DNA of 64,000 nt from Paraescarpia echinospica. Lineage: Eukaryota; Annelida; Polychaeta; Sabellida; Siboglinidae. The translations under genes were made by a program, and so were the position numbers. The stretch lies in contig CM034543.1 in NCBI GenBank assembly GCA_020002185.1, forward strand, positions 33,216,290 to 33,280,289, read 5' to 3'. Numbering within the stretch: position 1 is the stretch's first letter; each line of letters begins with the position of its first letter. The notes beneath the pieces are model-generated. The model was given only the letters and a program-made list of their open reading frames with translations, was not told the origin of the DNA and did no database searches. Shown piece by piece: positions 11,449 through 22,101 of this stretch.

Positions 11449-11508
11449 CTCTTCGCTGGCAATCTTTGCTCCATCCCTCAACAACTGTGATGCAGCCATA
11501 TCGACATC
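11449..11508 (-). CDS. CCDC22: CCDC22 exon 8
   Basis: Residues 315-334 (DVDMAASQLLRDGAKIASEE) fill the variable stretch before the coiled coil. The acceptor is ATTGTAG and the donor GAG|GTCAGT. The support is phase and position; similarity is weak. Confidence 0.8.
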
Positions 11509-11567
11509 CTACAATGACAGACAAACACTGGGGAAGAACGATTGCTTCAGAACACAGGTAATGACTC

Positions 11568-11930
11568 GTGTTATCACGATTCAAGAAAGTCACCAATATT
11601 ACGAGTCACATGACCAGGTTTCGTGCTCAACACGGACTGGTACCATCTTATATCACCAACCTACTCCATGAACAAAGAGCTACTCGAGTGTCGCGTTTGG
11701 CTACAAACAATGACTTGTACGTGCTGCCATCTCGCAGCCGCTACGGCGACACAACTTTCATAGTTTCTGCTCTGCAAATGTAGAATGGACTGCCAAGTAA
11801 ATCAATCTAATGCTTTGAAAATAAATTTGAGAAAACAACAGGCGTAACATTGTTGACTGTAGTTGCAAAGAGTTAGTTTGTATTAACTCTTAGGTTTATA
11901 AGTTCACACGATTGTGTTTTGTTTTCCTTT
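11568..11930 (+). pseudogene. LINE reverse-transcriptase C-terminal relic
   Basis: The frame encodes HGLVPSYITNLLHEQRATR and NDLYVLPSRSRYGDTTF, typical of the C-terminal end of LINE reverse transcriptases, and then breaks at 11783. The following AT-rich 3' end resembles 6560-6640. It lies in CCDC22 intron 7, opposite to the gene. Confidence 0.65.
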
Positions 11931-12031
11931 AACTAACATTCATCTAGTGAAAATGCAAAACAACTACATGCGTTTAATCACATAATTCTTTGAGCTGGAT
12001 GTTCTGTAACGTTTCTCGCAGGAAAGTTTAC

Positions 12032-12232
12032 CTGGGCAAACTGTAGTTTCTCCGTATGTGTGAACCGCGATCCCTTTAGTCTTGAGTTGACGCCACCTCG
12101 TGCCCCATTCCCTTCCACCAGCTGGTGCAGGTGTTGAATCTCTCCACTGGATGTATCCGCATCTGTCATGTTCTTCTTGATGTAGTTGCTGATTTTCTCG
12201 TCTCGTTTTTGCCATTTCTGTGCCTTGTACTC
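12032..12232 (-). CDS. CCDC22: CCDC22 exon 7
   Basis: Residues 248-314 include a lysine-rich start (EYKAQKWQKRDEKI) and the highly conserved KGSRFTHTEKLQF. The acceptor is TTTTTCAG and the donor CAG|GTAAAC. Both ends are in phase 0. Confidence 0.96.
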
Positions 12233-12839
12233 CTGAAAAACAAAAACTATTATTGTTACGTTAACTTCTGGATTTTATCATTTTTATGGTATGCCTATAA
12301 TATGCCACGGGTTACATTTGTGTGTTTCTTTGGACAGTAATCTTGTTACATCGAAATATAAGTAACAATTATAAATATGTGGTGAAATGCTATTGTGACA
12401 ACAAAACACATTTACCACTAGTAATGAATTTCTTTTATCGCACTGCACCAAAGTAATTATTCTGGGGGGCATTACGCTGTTTCGTAAAATCTAAAAATTA
12501 TGTCAACGATTTAAAATAATTGTTTGACAAGTGTAAATATTCAAATTGATAAGTACGTACATAGATAGATAAATAAATAAAAACAATTAAAAATGAATTA
12601 TGATCACATAAGTAGATCATTAAATTAGAACAATTTAAAATTAAAATCACAGCACTAAATAACAGTAGCTAAATGTTAAGTAATGTACAGTCAAATTTTG
12701 CTTTCCAATCACCTTGGTAAAACTGCCACCTCGCAATTAAGGTCACCCTAGGATAGTCCCAAATAATTCCCATACAAAGTAAAGTATAGGAAATTAGTCC
12801 CTCTAATATGGTCACCTCGCTATTCAGGTCACTTTTGGC

Positions 12840-13330
12840 CAGTCTCAAGGATGAATGGGGAAGTGTCAGGGAAATGAGGGTTGGGGGCAGGAAGATGCCC
12901 CAGGGACTCATATACCTGGAGGGTGAATGGGGAAGTGTCAGGGAAGTGAGGGTAGGGGGCAGGAAGACGCCCCAGGGACTCACATACCTGGAGGGTGAAT
13001 GGGGAAGTGTCAGGGAAGTGAGGGTTGGAGGCACGGAGACGCCCCAGGGACTCATACCTGGAGGGTGAATGGAGAAATGTGAGAGAAGTGAGGGTTGGGG
13101 GCAGGGAGACACCCCAGGGACTCACATATCCGGAGGATGAATGGGGAAGTGCCAGGGAAGTAAGGGGTGGGGGCAGGGAGATGCCCCACGAAACCCATGT
13201 ACCTGGGGGTGATTGGGGAAGTCTGAGGGAGGTGAGGGTTTTGGACAAGGATACGCCCTAACAAAGGGGCCAAACGTACCTGGGTGGGTGAGTCTGGAGG
13301 TGAGAGGGAAATGAGGGATGTGGACAGATG
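12840..13330. repeat. ~72-bp minisatellite that iterates the 5' splice site of CCDC22 exon 6
   Basis: CTGGAGGGTGAATGG-type cores start at 12916, 12988, 13058, 13130, 13203 and 13280, with a degenerate one near 12844. On the coding strand each reads like CACCCTCCAG|GTATGTGAGT. The 13280 unit (CAGACTCACCCACCCAG|GTA) is closest to the real exon end. Open frames through this array on both strands are artefacts of its period, which is a multiple of three. Confidence 0.88.
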
Positions 13331-13656
13331 ACTGGCCAAAATAGGTAATTACAACTGATAAGACTGGTGGAATTTTGAGGGGGCCTGCTGGCCACTGGAT
13401 TAACTAACAGTTCCAAGTCTAGGGGCCCACATTAACGACTATCACTGGCATAACTAGTAGTGAAACAAATCAAATGGATCGGTATTAATTAAATAAATGG
13501 CAAAATGACACTGGTTCATCATTCAAAAAAACAAAACTGGCCAATAATGGGTGCAATTGATGCGAATAGTTTCCACGGAAGCCGTTTGCACACTAAAAGG
13601 CACACTTGATTATTTCATGACTGGCTAAAATTATTCCTGGCTAAGGGCCTGCGTAC

Positions 13657-13826
13657 CTGGGGGGTGAGTCTGGAAGCGAGGCTGGCATGGCTCCATTCAA
13701 TCTCCCACTCCAGCTCTGCCGTGTGTCGTACTGCGTTGCTCTCCAACAGGGAGGTAGCGATGTCACAATGACGTGGCGGTTGATGACTCACATGTGCAAG
13801 ATCCGTGTTGTAGTAGCGACGTAACT
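13657..13826 (-). CDS. CCDC22: CCDC22 exon 6, second copy
   Basis: This is the copy of 32013-32182. It is the exon 6 copy physically linked to exon 7 and to the full minisatellite that iterates its donor site. In the true gene it may be the only exon 6. Confidence 0.8.
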
Positions 13827-13861
13827 CTGAAACCATGGCAACAATAAGTTATCTACAAAGC

Positions 13862-13940
13862 AGGGTTGGGTGAAGGACATTTGATAAGTACAATACATTA
13901 GGTAAAGTACAAGTACTTTGAAACGTAAACTTCTCATAAG
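13862..13940. mobile_element. hAT-like terminal fragment
   Basis: CAGGGTTGGGTGAAGGACAT and AAAGTACAAGTACTTTG resemble ends of the widespread AGTACTTTTACT-type hAT elements, also seen at 59095-59868. The copy at 32218-32296 belongs to the duplicated block. Confidence 0.4.
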
Positions 13941-14731
13941 TAAGTAAATTTATTTCCTCATCCAGATAATATACAACACAATTCAAGAGCAATGTAACAC
14001 AGATGAGGTGGCTACCAGAGAAGTATAACTTATCGAGCTGGTAGCCAATTAAATCAAACTCATATAGGTTACTCCCACATACATAATATTACGTATATAA
14101 AGGTTATTCAGTGCATTCAATTGCAATAGCTTCAGGTTAACGACTTCCGTAAATTAAAGCTAGAGATGTTATACCAATATAAGAGAATTCACAAGCGAAT
14201 TCCTTACAATATATAATTATATTTAAATTTTTATTATAAAGCTCCTAGCTTTATGCTTACAAATATTTAGCGTTTTTGAATGTTTAATGTCTACAGGTAG
14301 TTTATTCCAAGTACAATTTAAAGTGTGTTAGGTCAAGTAGAAGTATATTTCAGTTGTCCTGATCAGTTGATTCAGGTGCCAATTATTAACTATTTATTAA
14401 TTATTTGTAGATAATCCATAATACATATTTCACACACTTTTTGTCATATTATTATCAATGTTAAACACCCGTTTTCTAAAACCATAACATCCTTGCACAA
14501 CAAAGCGTCAAATGTGTCAATAGCATTATTGACAAACTTGCTACAATCACTGTCCCTGGTATCCTAGGATCAGTCTATAGATGCATATATTCAATTCATA
14601 AACAGCCACTATTGGCACTAATTGCTTACTGGCACTTATTATTTTGAAATAGGCTTGTTCTCACAGATTGGGCACACGTAAAACTGATTCAGCAACCAAC
14701 CTCACGTTGAGGCCGCTATTTATAAACTGAC

Positions 14732-14816
14732 CTTTGGGCACTTTCCTCTGAAGGTCAGCCAGACCTTGTGGAGCACTAATGGACACAGCATGGTACTGGT
14801 GCCTTGCACTATTACC
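14732..14816 (-). CDS. CCDC22: CCDC22 exon 5, second copy
   Basis: This is the copy of 33088-33172 at the 18356-bp offset, with the same flanks, splice sites and reading frame. Confidence 0.72.
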
Positions 14817-15457
14817 CTACAAGCAGACAAGAGTCTAGAGTGGCACAGTGATTACGTTCCATAACAGAGATGCTGTATACTGAAGTGTCAACACCAGGAC
14901 ATTCCCCTGGGACATTTTTGGTGTGTCACAGAATTTGTGACCCTGGCGATACTAGTGTGGCTATAAATTTGATTTTTTAAACAGCTCCTTCAATTTAACA
15001 ATGGATTATGCAAAATTACAGATTCTCCTTATTGCTTTCAAGAACAAATATCAAGACCTGTTCAGTTTGTTTGTTTCAAACATGTATTCAGGATTTCACA
15101 TGTCATTATCTAAGACATTTTCAAGTGACAGACAAGTAAAATTATGGGATTGAGTCTATCAATGAATAACTTTTTTAATACAGAATATAACATTCCATAT
15201 ATAGAAAGAAACACCATTGTGCGTCTTATAAACACACACATATAATATATAAGTAATCACATATATTATGCTTTTCTAATCAAAGAAACACACTGTTGAG
15301 ATCATTATCATTTTGTACCAATATCTCCATATATTGGACATCAATTTTTATCATAATTTATTAAATCTCTAATAATTACATTATTAGAACTCTCAATTAC
15401 AATTTAATTACGTTTAATCATGTATTTCCACAATAAAATGTATATGTTGATTAGTAC

Positions 15458-15588
15458 CTCCCGCTGCCACTGGGGTGGCTGACCTCTCCAGCAGATGTCC
15501 TTCACCTTGCAATAGTGTGGGGTCCATGGAGCGCAAAGTCGCCTTGCTACTTCGGCAGCGATTCTACGCCGTAGCAAGGCCATGGAAC
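15458..15588 (-). CDS. CCDC22: CCDC22 exon 4, second copy
   Basis: This reads as the same exon as 33814-33944, offset by 18356 bp, with the same splice sites. A transcript using both sets of exons 4-6 would lose frame, because this exon needs a phase-1 partner and exon 6 ends in phase 0. It is probably an assembly duplicate or a non-spliced copy. Confidence 0.75.
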
Positions 15589-15773
15589 CTGGACAAAGTA
15601 ATTACAGGCTTTGATTTTTCTTGTTTTTTATATCAAAATATCCTACTTAAAAAGAAACAACACACTTTAACAAGATTTAACAAGATTTAACAACATTGCC
15701 ATCCAGAGAATTAACTCTAGATGGCGGGTGGACAAGGAAGCCCTTTGGCTTATCGAGAGTCCAACCCTTTTAT

Positions 15774-18669
15774 CTACATATATCCAGCCCTTCTGAGGTA
15801 TATGTCGATTTTATTTTTAAACATATTCACACTACTAGCACCCACACAATCATCAGATAATCTGTTCCATTCATTCACAGTCCTTTGTGAAAATGAGAAC
15901 TTTCTCACGTCTAATCTACACTGCTCCTTTACTAATGTAACTTCATGTCCTCTAGTCTTTCTATCTTTCTTAACTGAAAAAAACATATTTCTATCAATAT
16001 TTTCATAACCATTCAATATTTTAAACACTTCTATCTGATCTCCTCTCAATCTCCTGGTCTCTAGTGTTGTTAAACCACATTCTTTAAGGCGTTTTTCATA
16101 ACTAAGATCCCTCAGTTTTGGTATCATTTTAGTCGCTCTCCTCTGTACTCTTTCTAGCACATCTATGTCCTTCTTGCGGTATGGCCTCCACGCTTGTATA
16201 CAATATTCTAAATGAGGCCTAACTATTGTTTTGTACAGCGGTATTATTAGTTCTTTTCTTTATATGCTATATTTCGCCTAATCAATCCAAGGATTTGATT
16301 TCCTTTTGAAGCTGCAATTCCACACTGCTCTGAAACCTTCATTTCAGCACTAATTGTCAGCCCTAAGTCTTTTTCTTTTACAGTAGTACTTAGTACAGTT
16401 CCCCCCATTGTATATTCTACATATTCGTTCCCATGTCCTGTGTGAAGGCATTTACATTTCCCAAAATTGAACAACATTTGCCACTTTTCAGACCATTTGA
16501 TCAACCTGTCAAGATCATCTTGTAAATGCTGTCTATCTCCATCACTTTTAATCCTTCTAAACACTTTTGTATCATCTGCAAATTTCAACACCTTGCTAGC
16601 TATATCATCGTCCAAATCGTTTATATATATTAAGAATAATATAGGTCCCAGTACTGATCCCTGTGGAACCCCACTCAAAACTGATTTCCAGTTTGAAGCC
16701 TCCCCATCAACAACTACCCGTTGTCTTCTGTCAATCAGCCATTTTTCTATCCAGTTAATTATACCATTTCCTATGCCATGGGCTTTTAGTTTAAGCAGTA
16801 ATCTCTGATGTGGCACTTTGTCGAAAGCTTTTTGAAAATCTAAGTAGATGATATCTACTGGTGATCCATCATCTACCCACTTAGTGATATCTTCCAAAAA
16901 ACATAACATATTTGTTAAGCATGACCTCGCTTTTAGAAACCCATGTTGAGATGGGTTTATCAAGTTATGTTTAACAAGAAAATCCACCATGTGATCTTTA
17001 ATTAGTCTTTCTAATAATTTACAAATCACCGATGTTAAACTAACTGGTCTATAATTATTTGACTTGTTTCTCGAACCTTTTTAAATAACGGTATAATGTT
17101 TGCTTCTTTCCATTCTAAAGGAACCACTCCCTCTTCTAATGACAAGTTGAAAACTTTTGCAAGCGGTATGCTAATTTGTTCTACAATTTCCACTAGTAGT
17201 TTGGGTGGAATACCATCCACTTCAGGTGATTTATTTTCCTTCATAGCCCTAATTTTCTTAGCTACCATTTCTGGGGTTACAATTAACTGTCTTAAATAGT
17301 CTGATTCTGCCCCCTTGAACTTAGCCTCTGGTACTGGCAGCGGACTAGTGTCTTCTCTGGTAAACACTGAACTAAAATACTCATTTAGGTCTTCAGCCAT
17401 TAAGAATCCTTCTGATATTATATTTCCAGCACTATCTTCTAGAGGACCGACCTTATCCCGAACTTTCTGTTTGCTTCGAACATACGCATAAAAACTCTTG
17501 CTGTCATGTTTTATATTACAAGCTAATTTATGTTCATAGCTTCTCTTTGAATTTCTAATTTCAGCTGTAGCTTGTTTTAGTGCTTCTTTATAAAGGTTGT
17601 AGTCTTCGTCATTGCCAGTACGTCTATAAGACTTCCACATCATTTGTTTATACTTAATTTTTCTAATGGCTTCTTTCGATAAGTATTTCTTTCTGGTCCG
17701 TTTCCCTTGTTTTTTGAAGGGAACAAATTTATCTACGATTCACTCTATTTCATTCTTTAAGATATTCCAGCATTCTGTTGCTGTCTTATTCATCAGGGTA
17801 TTATTCCAGTCTATCTTTGCTAAATATTTCCTCATTTCCTTATATCTTCCTTTGTGGAAATTTCTCCTCAACTGCTTTTTATTATTTCTTTCTGATTTTA
17901 CTTAAATGGTAAAATGTATCTGGTTGTGATCACTACTTCCCAGAGGCTCACATAATTTAACATTGTCAACTAATTCATTCTGTGAGGACAAAACTAAGTC
18001 TAACACATTCTTTCCCCTGGTTGGTTCTAGCACATGTTGAGTAAGGAAACTATATTGTACTAAAACTAAAAACTTGCGGTCCTCACTACCCATACTCTGT
18101 AGAGATTTCCATTGTATATGCCCATGGTTAAAATCCCCCATAATAACACAGTCCCGTTTGCTCACTTCCCTTATAGCGTTTTGTATTTTTTCATTCTCTT
18201 CTATGCTTATGTTTGGACTTCGATAAACTAACCCAACTGTTAACGTTGAGTTTCCTGTAACTATGTTACACCAAACAGCTTCTTCGCAATCTGCTTCTCT
18301 TTCTAATTTTATTTCATAAGCCTGGATAGATTCTTTAATATATAAAATAACTCCACCTCCCCTTCTTCCTATTCTATCTTTCCTAAACATTACATATCCT
18401 GTCAGTCCCAATTCGGCATCTGATATATCGGTGGTTGCCCATGATTCGGTTATACCTATTATGTGAGGGTCAATATCTTCTACCATAATGTTTAGTTCAT
18501 TTCTTTTGTTTACTATACTCCTTGCATTTAAACAAACACATTTATACCCAGCTTCAGAACAGTTTTCCAGACTGTTCTTTGCTGAATTATTTTTGCTGCC
18601 TTTATCTATGCCTCCAGTTTCAGGCTTCTCTGCGAGTCCCCCCTGCGAATTTAGTTTAAATAGATGCAA
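15774..18669 (-). pseudogene. LINE ORF2, broken (left copy)
   Basis: The endonuclease part (17902-18669) has LNARSIVNKRNEL, ITESW, RRGGGVILY and GDFNH motifs of the exonuclease-endonuclease-phosphatase fold, and SSDHNQI at its end. A stop follows. The reverse transcriptase part (17035-17643, 16247-17029, 15774-16160) has the finger motif SQHGFLKARSCLTN, YLDFQKAFDKVPH, SGVPQGSVLGP and FADDTKVF with the catalytic YADD-like FADD. Frameshifts near 17082 and 16253 and the stop at 17904-17902 prevent a full protein. Confidence 0.9.
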
Positions 18670-19979
18670 CCTGTCCCACTGTCAACAGATCGCAGCAGAT
18701 TCTCTGAGAATACTGCTGCCCCCTTTCCACTTAGATGGAGGCCATCTCTCATGTACATATCTTCTCTCCCAATAAAGTACCCCCATAAATCTATGAATCC
18801 CACGCCCTCTTCCTCACACATCTGCTCAACTAGTGCGTTGATCGCCATCCTCTTACAGTTTCTGTATCTTGCCCCCCTTCCTCCCATTACTGGCAAAATT
18901 CCTGAGAGAATAACCTGTTCCACTCTTGTCTTCTTTAGCTTCCTCACTAGATGTCTGTACTTCTGAACTATACCAGTTGTTCCCTCCTTGTCTGCATTGT
19001 TTGTCCCAACGTGTACTAGTATAGACCCTCCCTTGCCATGCCCCAATACCTTCTCTACCCTTTCGGTCACATGCTCTATCCTAGCCCCCGGTAGACATAC
19101 AACAACGTCCTTCCCCTCGCATATAGTCTTGTCTGTTTTTCTCAGAATTGAATCGCCCATAAACACTCTCTCTTTTCTCTTTGCCCCCTCAATCTCTGCC
19201 TCGGAGTAGCTCCTCCGGTTTGCATATGTCTGGTTGTTGTCTTTTCCTCTTGTCATCTTCTCTCCTGTCACATTCTCTTCCATTCCCTTCTTTCCTGTCG
19301 CGTTTTCTCTTGTCCCCTTTCCTCCTGTCATCTTCTCTTCTAGCACATTTACTCTCACTTCCTTTCGTCCCTTCTTCTTTCCTCCAATCACATTTTCTTC
19401 TCTCCTCTCCCGTCCCTTTTCCCCGGCTACCTCCTTCACTACGGTCACTTTCTCCCCTGTCACCTTCACGCCTGTCATGTTTTCTGTTTTTTGCTGAACA
19501 CTCTGTCTTCTTCCATCAGTCTTCTGTCTCACAGTCTTACCAACTGCCTCTGTGGTATCTACCTCTTCACCACCTGTATCGCTGTCGTGTCTCTCCTCGT
19601 TCTCTACAGTCTGACTACCTGCTGATCTATCCCCACTGGCCTGTTTTCTCTTCCTCTGCCGAACACTTTTCCTCCGTCCCTCTGTTTTCTCAATGTCTTG
19701 TTCCTTCACACCGGTCACCTTCCTTCCTCTCAGTCTCCTTTCTTCAGTCTCCGTGTCACAACTCTGCTCCTTCTGTGTTGTAGAATTCTCAACTCTCTCC
19801 GCGTCATCCCTCTCTGCTCCATCTATGTCTATGTTGAGTCTCGCCTCCATCTCCTTCACTATATCCGTCAACTTACACACCTCCTTCATCAGACATTCCA
19901 CCCTCAAACACCCCATACACCGAAAGGTGTATGGGGTGTTTGAGGAAATGTTACATATCCCTAATACGGGATAGTTCAA
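18651..19979 (-). CDS. LINE ORF1 with SGNH (esterase-like) domain
   Basis: This intact 442-residue frame encodes the ORF1 protein of a CR1-like LINE, presumed to act in the RNA-protein particle. An N-terminal cysteine cluster (CMGCLRVEC, about residues 17-25) is followed by a charged low-complexity region with repeated TGEKVT/VTGEKM units (about 80-265). The C-terminal SGNH hydrolase domain shows GDSILR (block I, about residue 280), VHVGTNNADK (block III) and DGLHLSGKGA (Asp-His block). Similar esterase domains are known in CR1 and L2 ORF1 proteins. The frame ends overlapping the start of ORF2. The right LINE copy keeps only its last 65 residues. Confidence 0.85.
   Translation of the reverse strand: MNYPVLGICNISSNTPYTFRCMGCLRVECLMKEVCKLTDIVKEMEARLNIDIDGAERDDAERVENSTTQKEQSCDTETEERRLRGRKVTGVKEQDIEKTEGRRKSVRQRKRKQASGDRSAGSQTVENEERHDSDTGGEEVDTTEAVGKTVRQKTDGRRQSVQQKTENMTGVKVTGEKVTVVKEVAGEKGRERREENVIGGKKKGRKEVRVNVLEEKMTGGKGTRENATGKKGMEENVTGEKMTRGKDNNQTYANRRSYSEAEIEGAKRKERVFMGDSILRKTDKTICEGKDVVVCLPGARIEHVTERVEKVLGHGKGGSILVHVGTNNADKEGTTGIVQKYRHLVRKLKKTRVEQVILSGILPVMGGRGARYRNCKRMAINALVEQMCEEEGVGFIDLWGYFIGREDMYMRDGLHLSGKGAAVFSENLLRSVDSGTGCIYLN
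19902..19945. other. Perfect 20-bp inverted repeat with GAAA loop in LINE ORF1
   Basis: The left arm CCTCAAACACCCCATACACC (19902-19921) is the exact complement of 19926-19945, with loop GAAA at 19922-19925. It sits about 35 bases inside ORF1, over the codons of the cysteine cluster. On the LINE RNA it would form a very stable stem with loop UUUC. Confidence 0.9.
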
Positions 19980-19994
19980 TCTAGTGCACCCTGT

Positions 19995-20060
19995 TTCTAA
20001 AATACTTACGTATTTACTTACTTACTTATTGACTTACTGACTGACTGACTTACTCACTGA
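19995..20060. repeat. ACTT/ACTG microsatellite
   Basis: Runs of ACTTACTTACTT and GACTGACTGACT lie directly beyond the LINE 5' end. A related ACTT run with a similar upstream sequence is at 26868-26893. Confidence 0.85.
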
Positions 20061-21400
20061 CTTACTTTTAAAATATATGTATTCATCTATGTTATTTAAC
20101 AGGACAGAGGATGGTAACCCCGGTTACTATCCTCAGCCGTGTCCAATTGGTCATTGTTTAATGTATATTGACATGGGAATGTAACGGCTGAAAACATCCG
20201 TGATCCATGACTGGATAATCACGCATTCTCATCTCCGTTCTAGACAGATAGTCGTTATTTAGATGTACCATTAATCATACGTTTTTCTTTTTTAGGTTTA
20301 ATTAACATTTTTTTTTGCAGAAAAGACCATCTACCCGAAAGGACTAAACTGATTCTTTCAGATGTCAGGGATAAGGGTTTAGGGTTAACATTCGCCACCT
20401 ATACTCCGCTGCCAGTGCATTAGGGTTTTCGTTCATGTTCGAAATCCTTAAAGCGATTCTTTGAGAATTTGAATATCTTTGTAATGTACTCAATTATTAA
20501 ATAATCCTATTAATATGATTATTTCATGTAATTATATGCCTATATTTCATTAGAATTATGTTTTATTAATCACTAATGACCCTGACAATATATCGAAAAA
20601 ATAACTGCGCATACGCGCAGTTTCCACTTTTGCCCCATCTTCAAGATCCGTATAAGGCATGCTCATGAAAATTCGGGAATGTCCGTCAGTTTTCGATTAG
20701 CTACGTGCGAATGAGTCGTGAATTATCAGAAGGACACGTGGACCAGCTGCTGTTTATGTCACAGATTCAGCAAAGAAAAGAAAGAAAATATATGGAATAA
20801 ACGGAGAATTAACAAAATTAACGACAGCTCATGACAGACGGATTGATTTAAAAGAAAAAACACCAGCTATCTACGCACGTAGCCGCCAATGACATTGAAT
20901 GATTGGCATTGTTTTTGTTGGATTAAAAAAATATACGTAATCTTATTTATGGTACTATCATGTTCCTTTTTTCACTAGGTACATCTGGCTATACATTTGT
21001 AAGTATAGTTTTAATGAAACGTTTAGATAACAGACACTTATTGAAGCCGAGAAACATTCAATAATGAAACCATTTTGTTTGCACCATAAATCCATCTTTT
21101 ATTTCCATAAGCAGTATACATACATCACATGACATAGTGTACAACATTTTAATATCATAGGTGGTTATGTACTTTCCTATCTACATAGGGTATAATTTTA
21201 GAAAAATATAGATCTAAATAGTTACTAATAACATTATTGTCAACAAAATATTAGAATGTTGTGGAACATTTACATTTTATGAATTTTCAAAATTATTGTA
21301 AAAGCTCATTTTTCGACACCTTTTTATACACTACTCCCAGTATAGTTCACTTAACACAAACATGTTTCAACAAGTTTTGAAGAATATGCTGTAGAACACA
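20060..21400. other. No gene recognised
   Basis: This is AT-rich non-coding sequence. No long frame, no known repeat and no RNA gene was recognised. Confidence 0.5.
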
Positions 21401-21459
21401 ATCCAAACATGATGAGCATAAGAAAGCTTAAATGTTATTATGTACTCCTATTTTGCAAC

Positions 21460-21785
21460 GTAATGACGCGATGTTGTGCATTTGGATGCACAAATCGACC
21501 GATTGCACAAATCCATTTGAAACATGTAGTGATGTACATATTCCCAGTGAGCCACATGGAACTAATGTGGCAGAACAAAGTCAGACATCTTCTTCACTAC
21601 TGTGTCAGTTAAAACCGTGTCCAATTAATATAGCACTGCTATGCAATTTGATACACAAAGCTATCAGATGCACACATCCATTGGAAACACGAAGTGATGT
21701 ACAACGTCCCAGTAGATATCGCACAGAACAGAATGGGGCAGAACAAAATCAGGCACCATCTTATGTCAGGTGACCCATTGTCCAA
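21460..21785 (+). repeat. Two diverged ~170-bp tandem units
   Basis: Units from about 21484 and 21655 share GCACAAATCC/GCACACATCC, GAAACA.G.AGTGATGTACA and GGCAGAACAAA. A 113-residue frame runs through both, but it looks like a by-product of the repeat. Confidence 0.6.
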
Positions 21786-22101
21786 TTAAAGGCACTGTTG
21801 AGTAGAGCTCTTCAATTTCCTCTTTCCATCAGCTCGACTATTTCCAGTGTTCCTGCAAATGAACAAAGTTGAATTTAGGAAATTGAGCCTAAATATGAGT
21901 TAACTAATTCAACACTGTGCAGATTAACTCAGTTTAGATATTAAATTATGAGACTTGTTACCAAGTGTACAGCTGGTTAAATGGAAAAGGAATACAAGAG
22001 AACCTTGTTATGCTGATTCAGTCAGACAAAAATCCCAATCCATTACTTTTCCCAACTGTAAATTTTATTATACGTAATTACCTGTGTGCATTTGTCATAT
22101 A

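Larger units (their letters stand above)
13034..18850. repeat. Duplicated block, left copy
   Basis: This matches 31390-37208 at an offset of 18356 (18358 at the far end). From 13034 to about 15975 only one difference was seen by eye (near 14848). From about 15975, inside the LINE, differences appear every 50-100 bp, with several indels. It contains CCDC22 exons 4-6 and most of a LINE. Confidence 0.95.
15664..20000 (-). mobile_element. CR1-like LINE, near full length (left copy)
   Basis: ORF1 (18651-19979) and a broken ORF2 (about 15774-18669) are in the order endonuclease then reverse transcriptase. The 3' end carries short tandem copies of TTGTTAAATC at 15664-15700, as CR1/L2-like LINEs often do. 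The 5' end is near 20000, next to an ACTT/ACTG microsatellite. Confidence 0.85.

Noticed and set aside
12669..13339. Overlapping frames on both strands with repeated PPTLTSLT or REVRVGGR motifs
   Set aside because: They are by-products of the 72-bp minisatellite, whose period is a multiple of three.
19181..19783. 200-codon plus-strand frame rich in serine and leucine
   Set aside because: It is antisense to the intact LINE ORF1 low-complexity region.
21462..21560. THAP-like start (MTRCCAFGCTNR)
   Set aside because: The rest of a THAP domain (the following His, Cys and AVPTIF-like end) is missing, and the frame runs into a tandem repeat.
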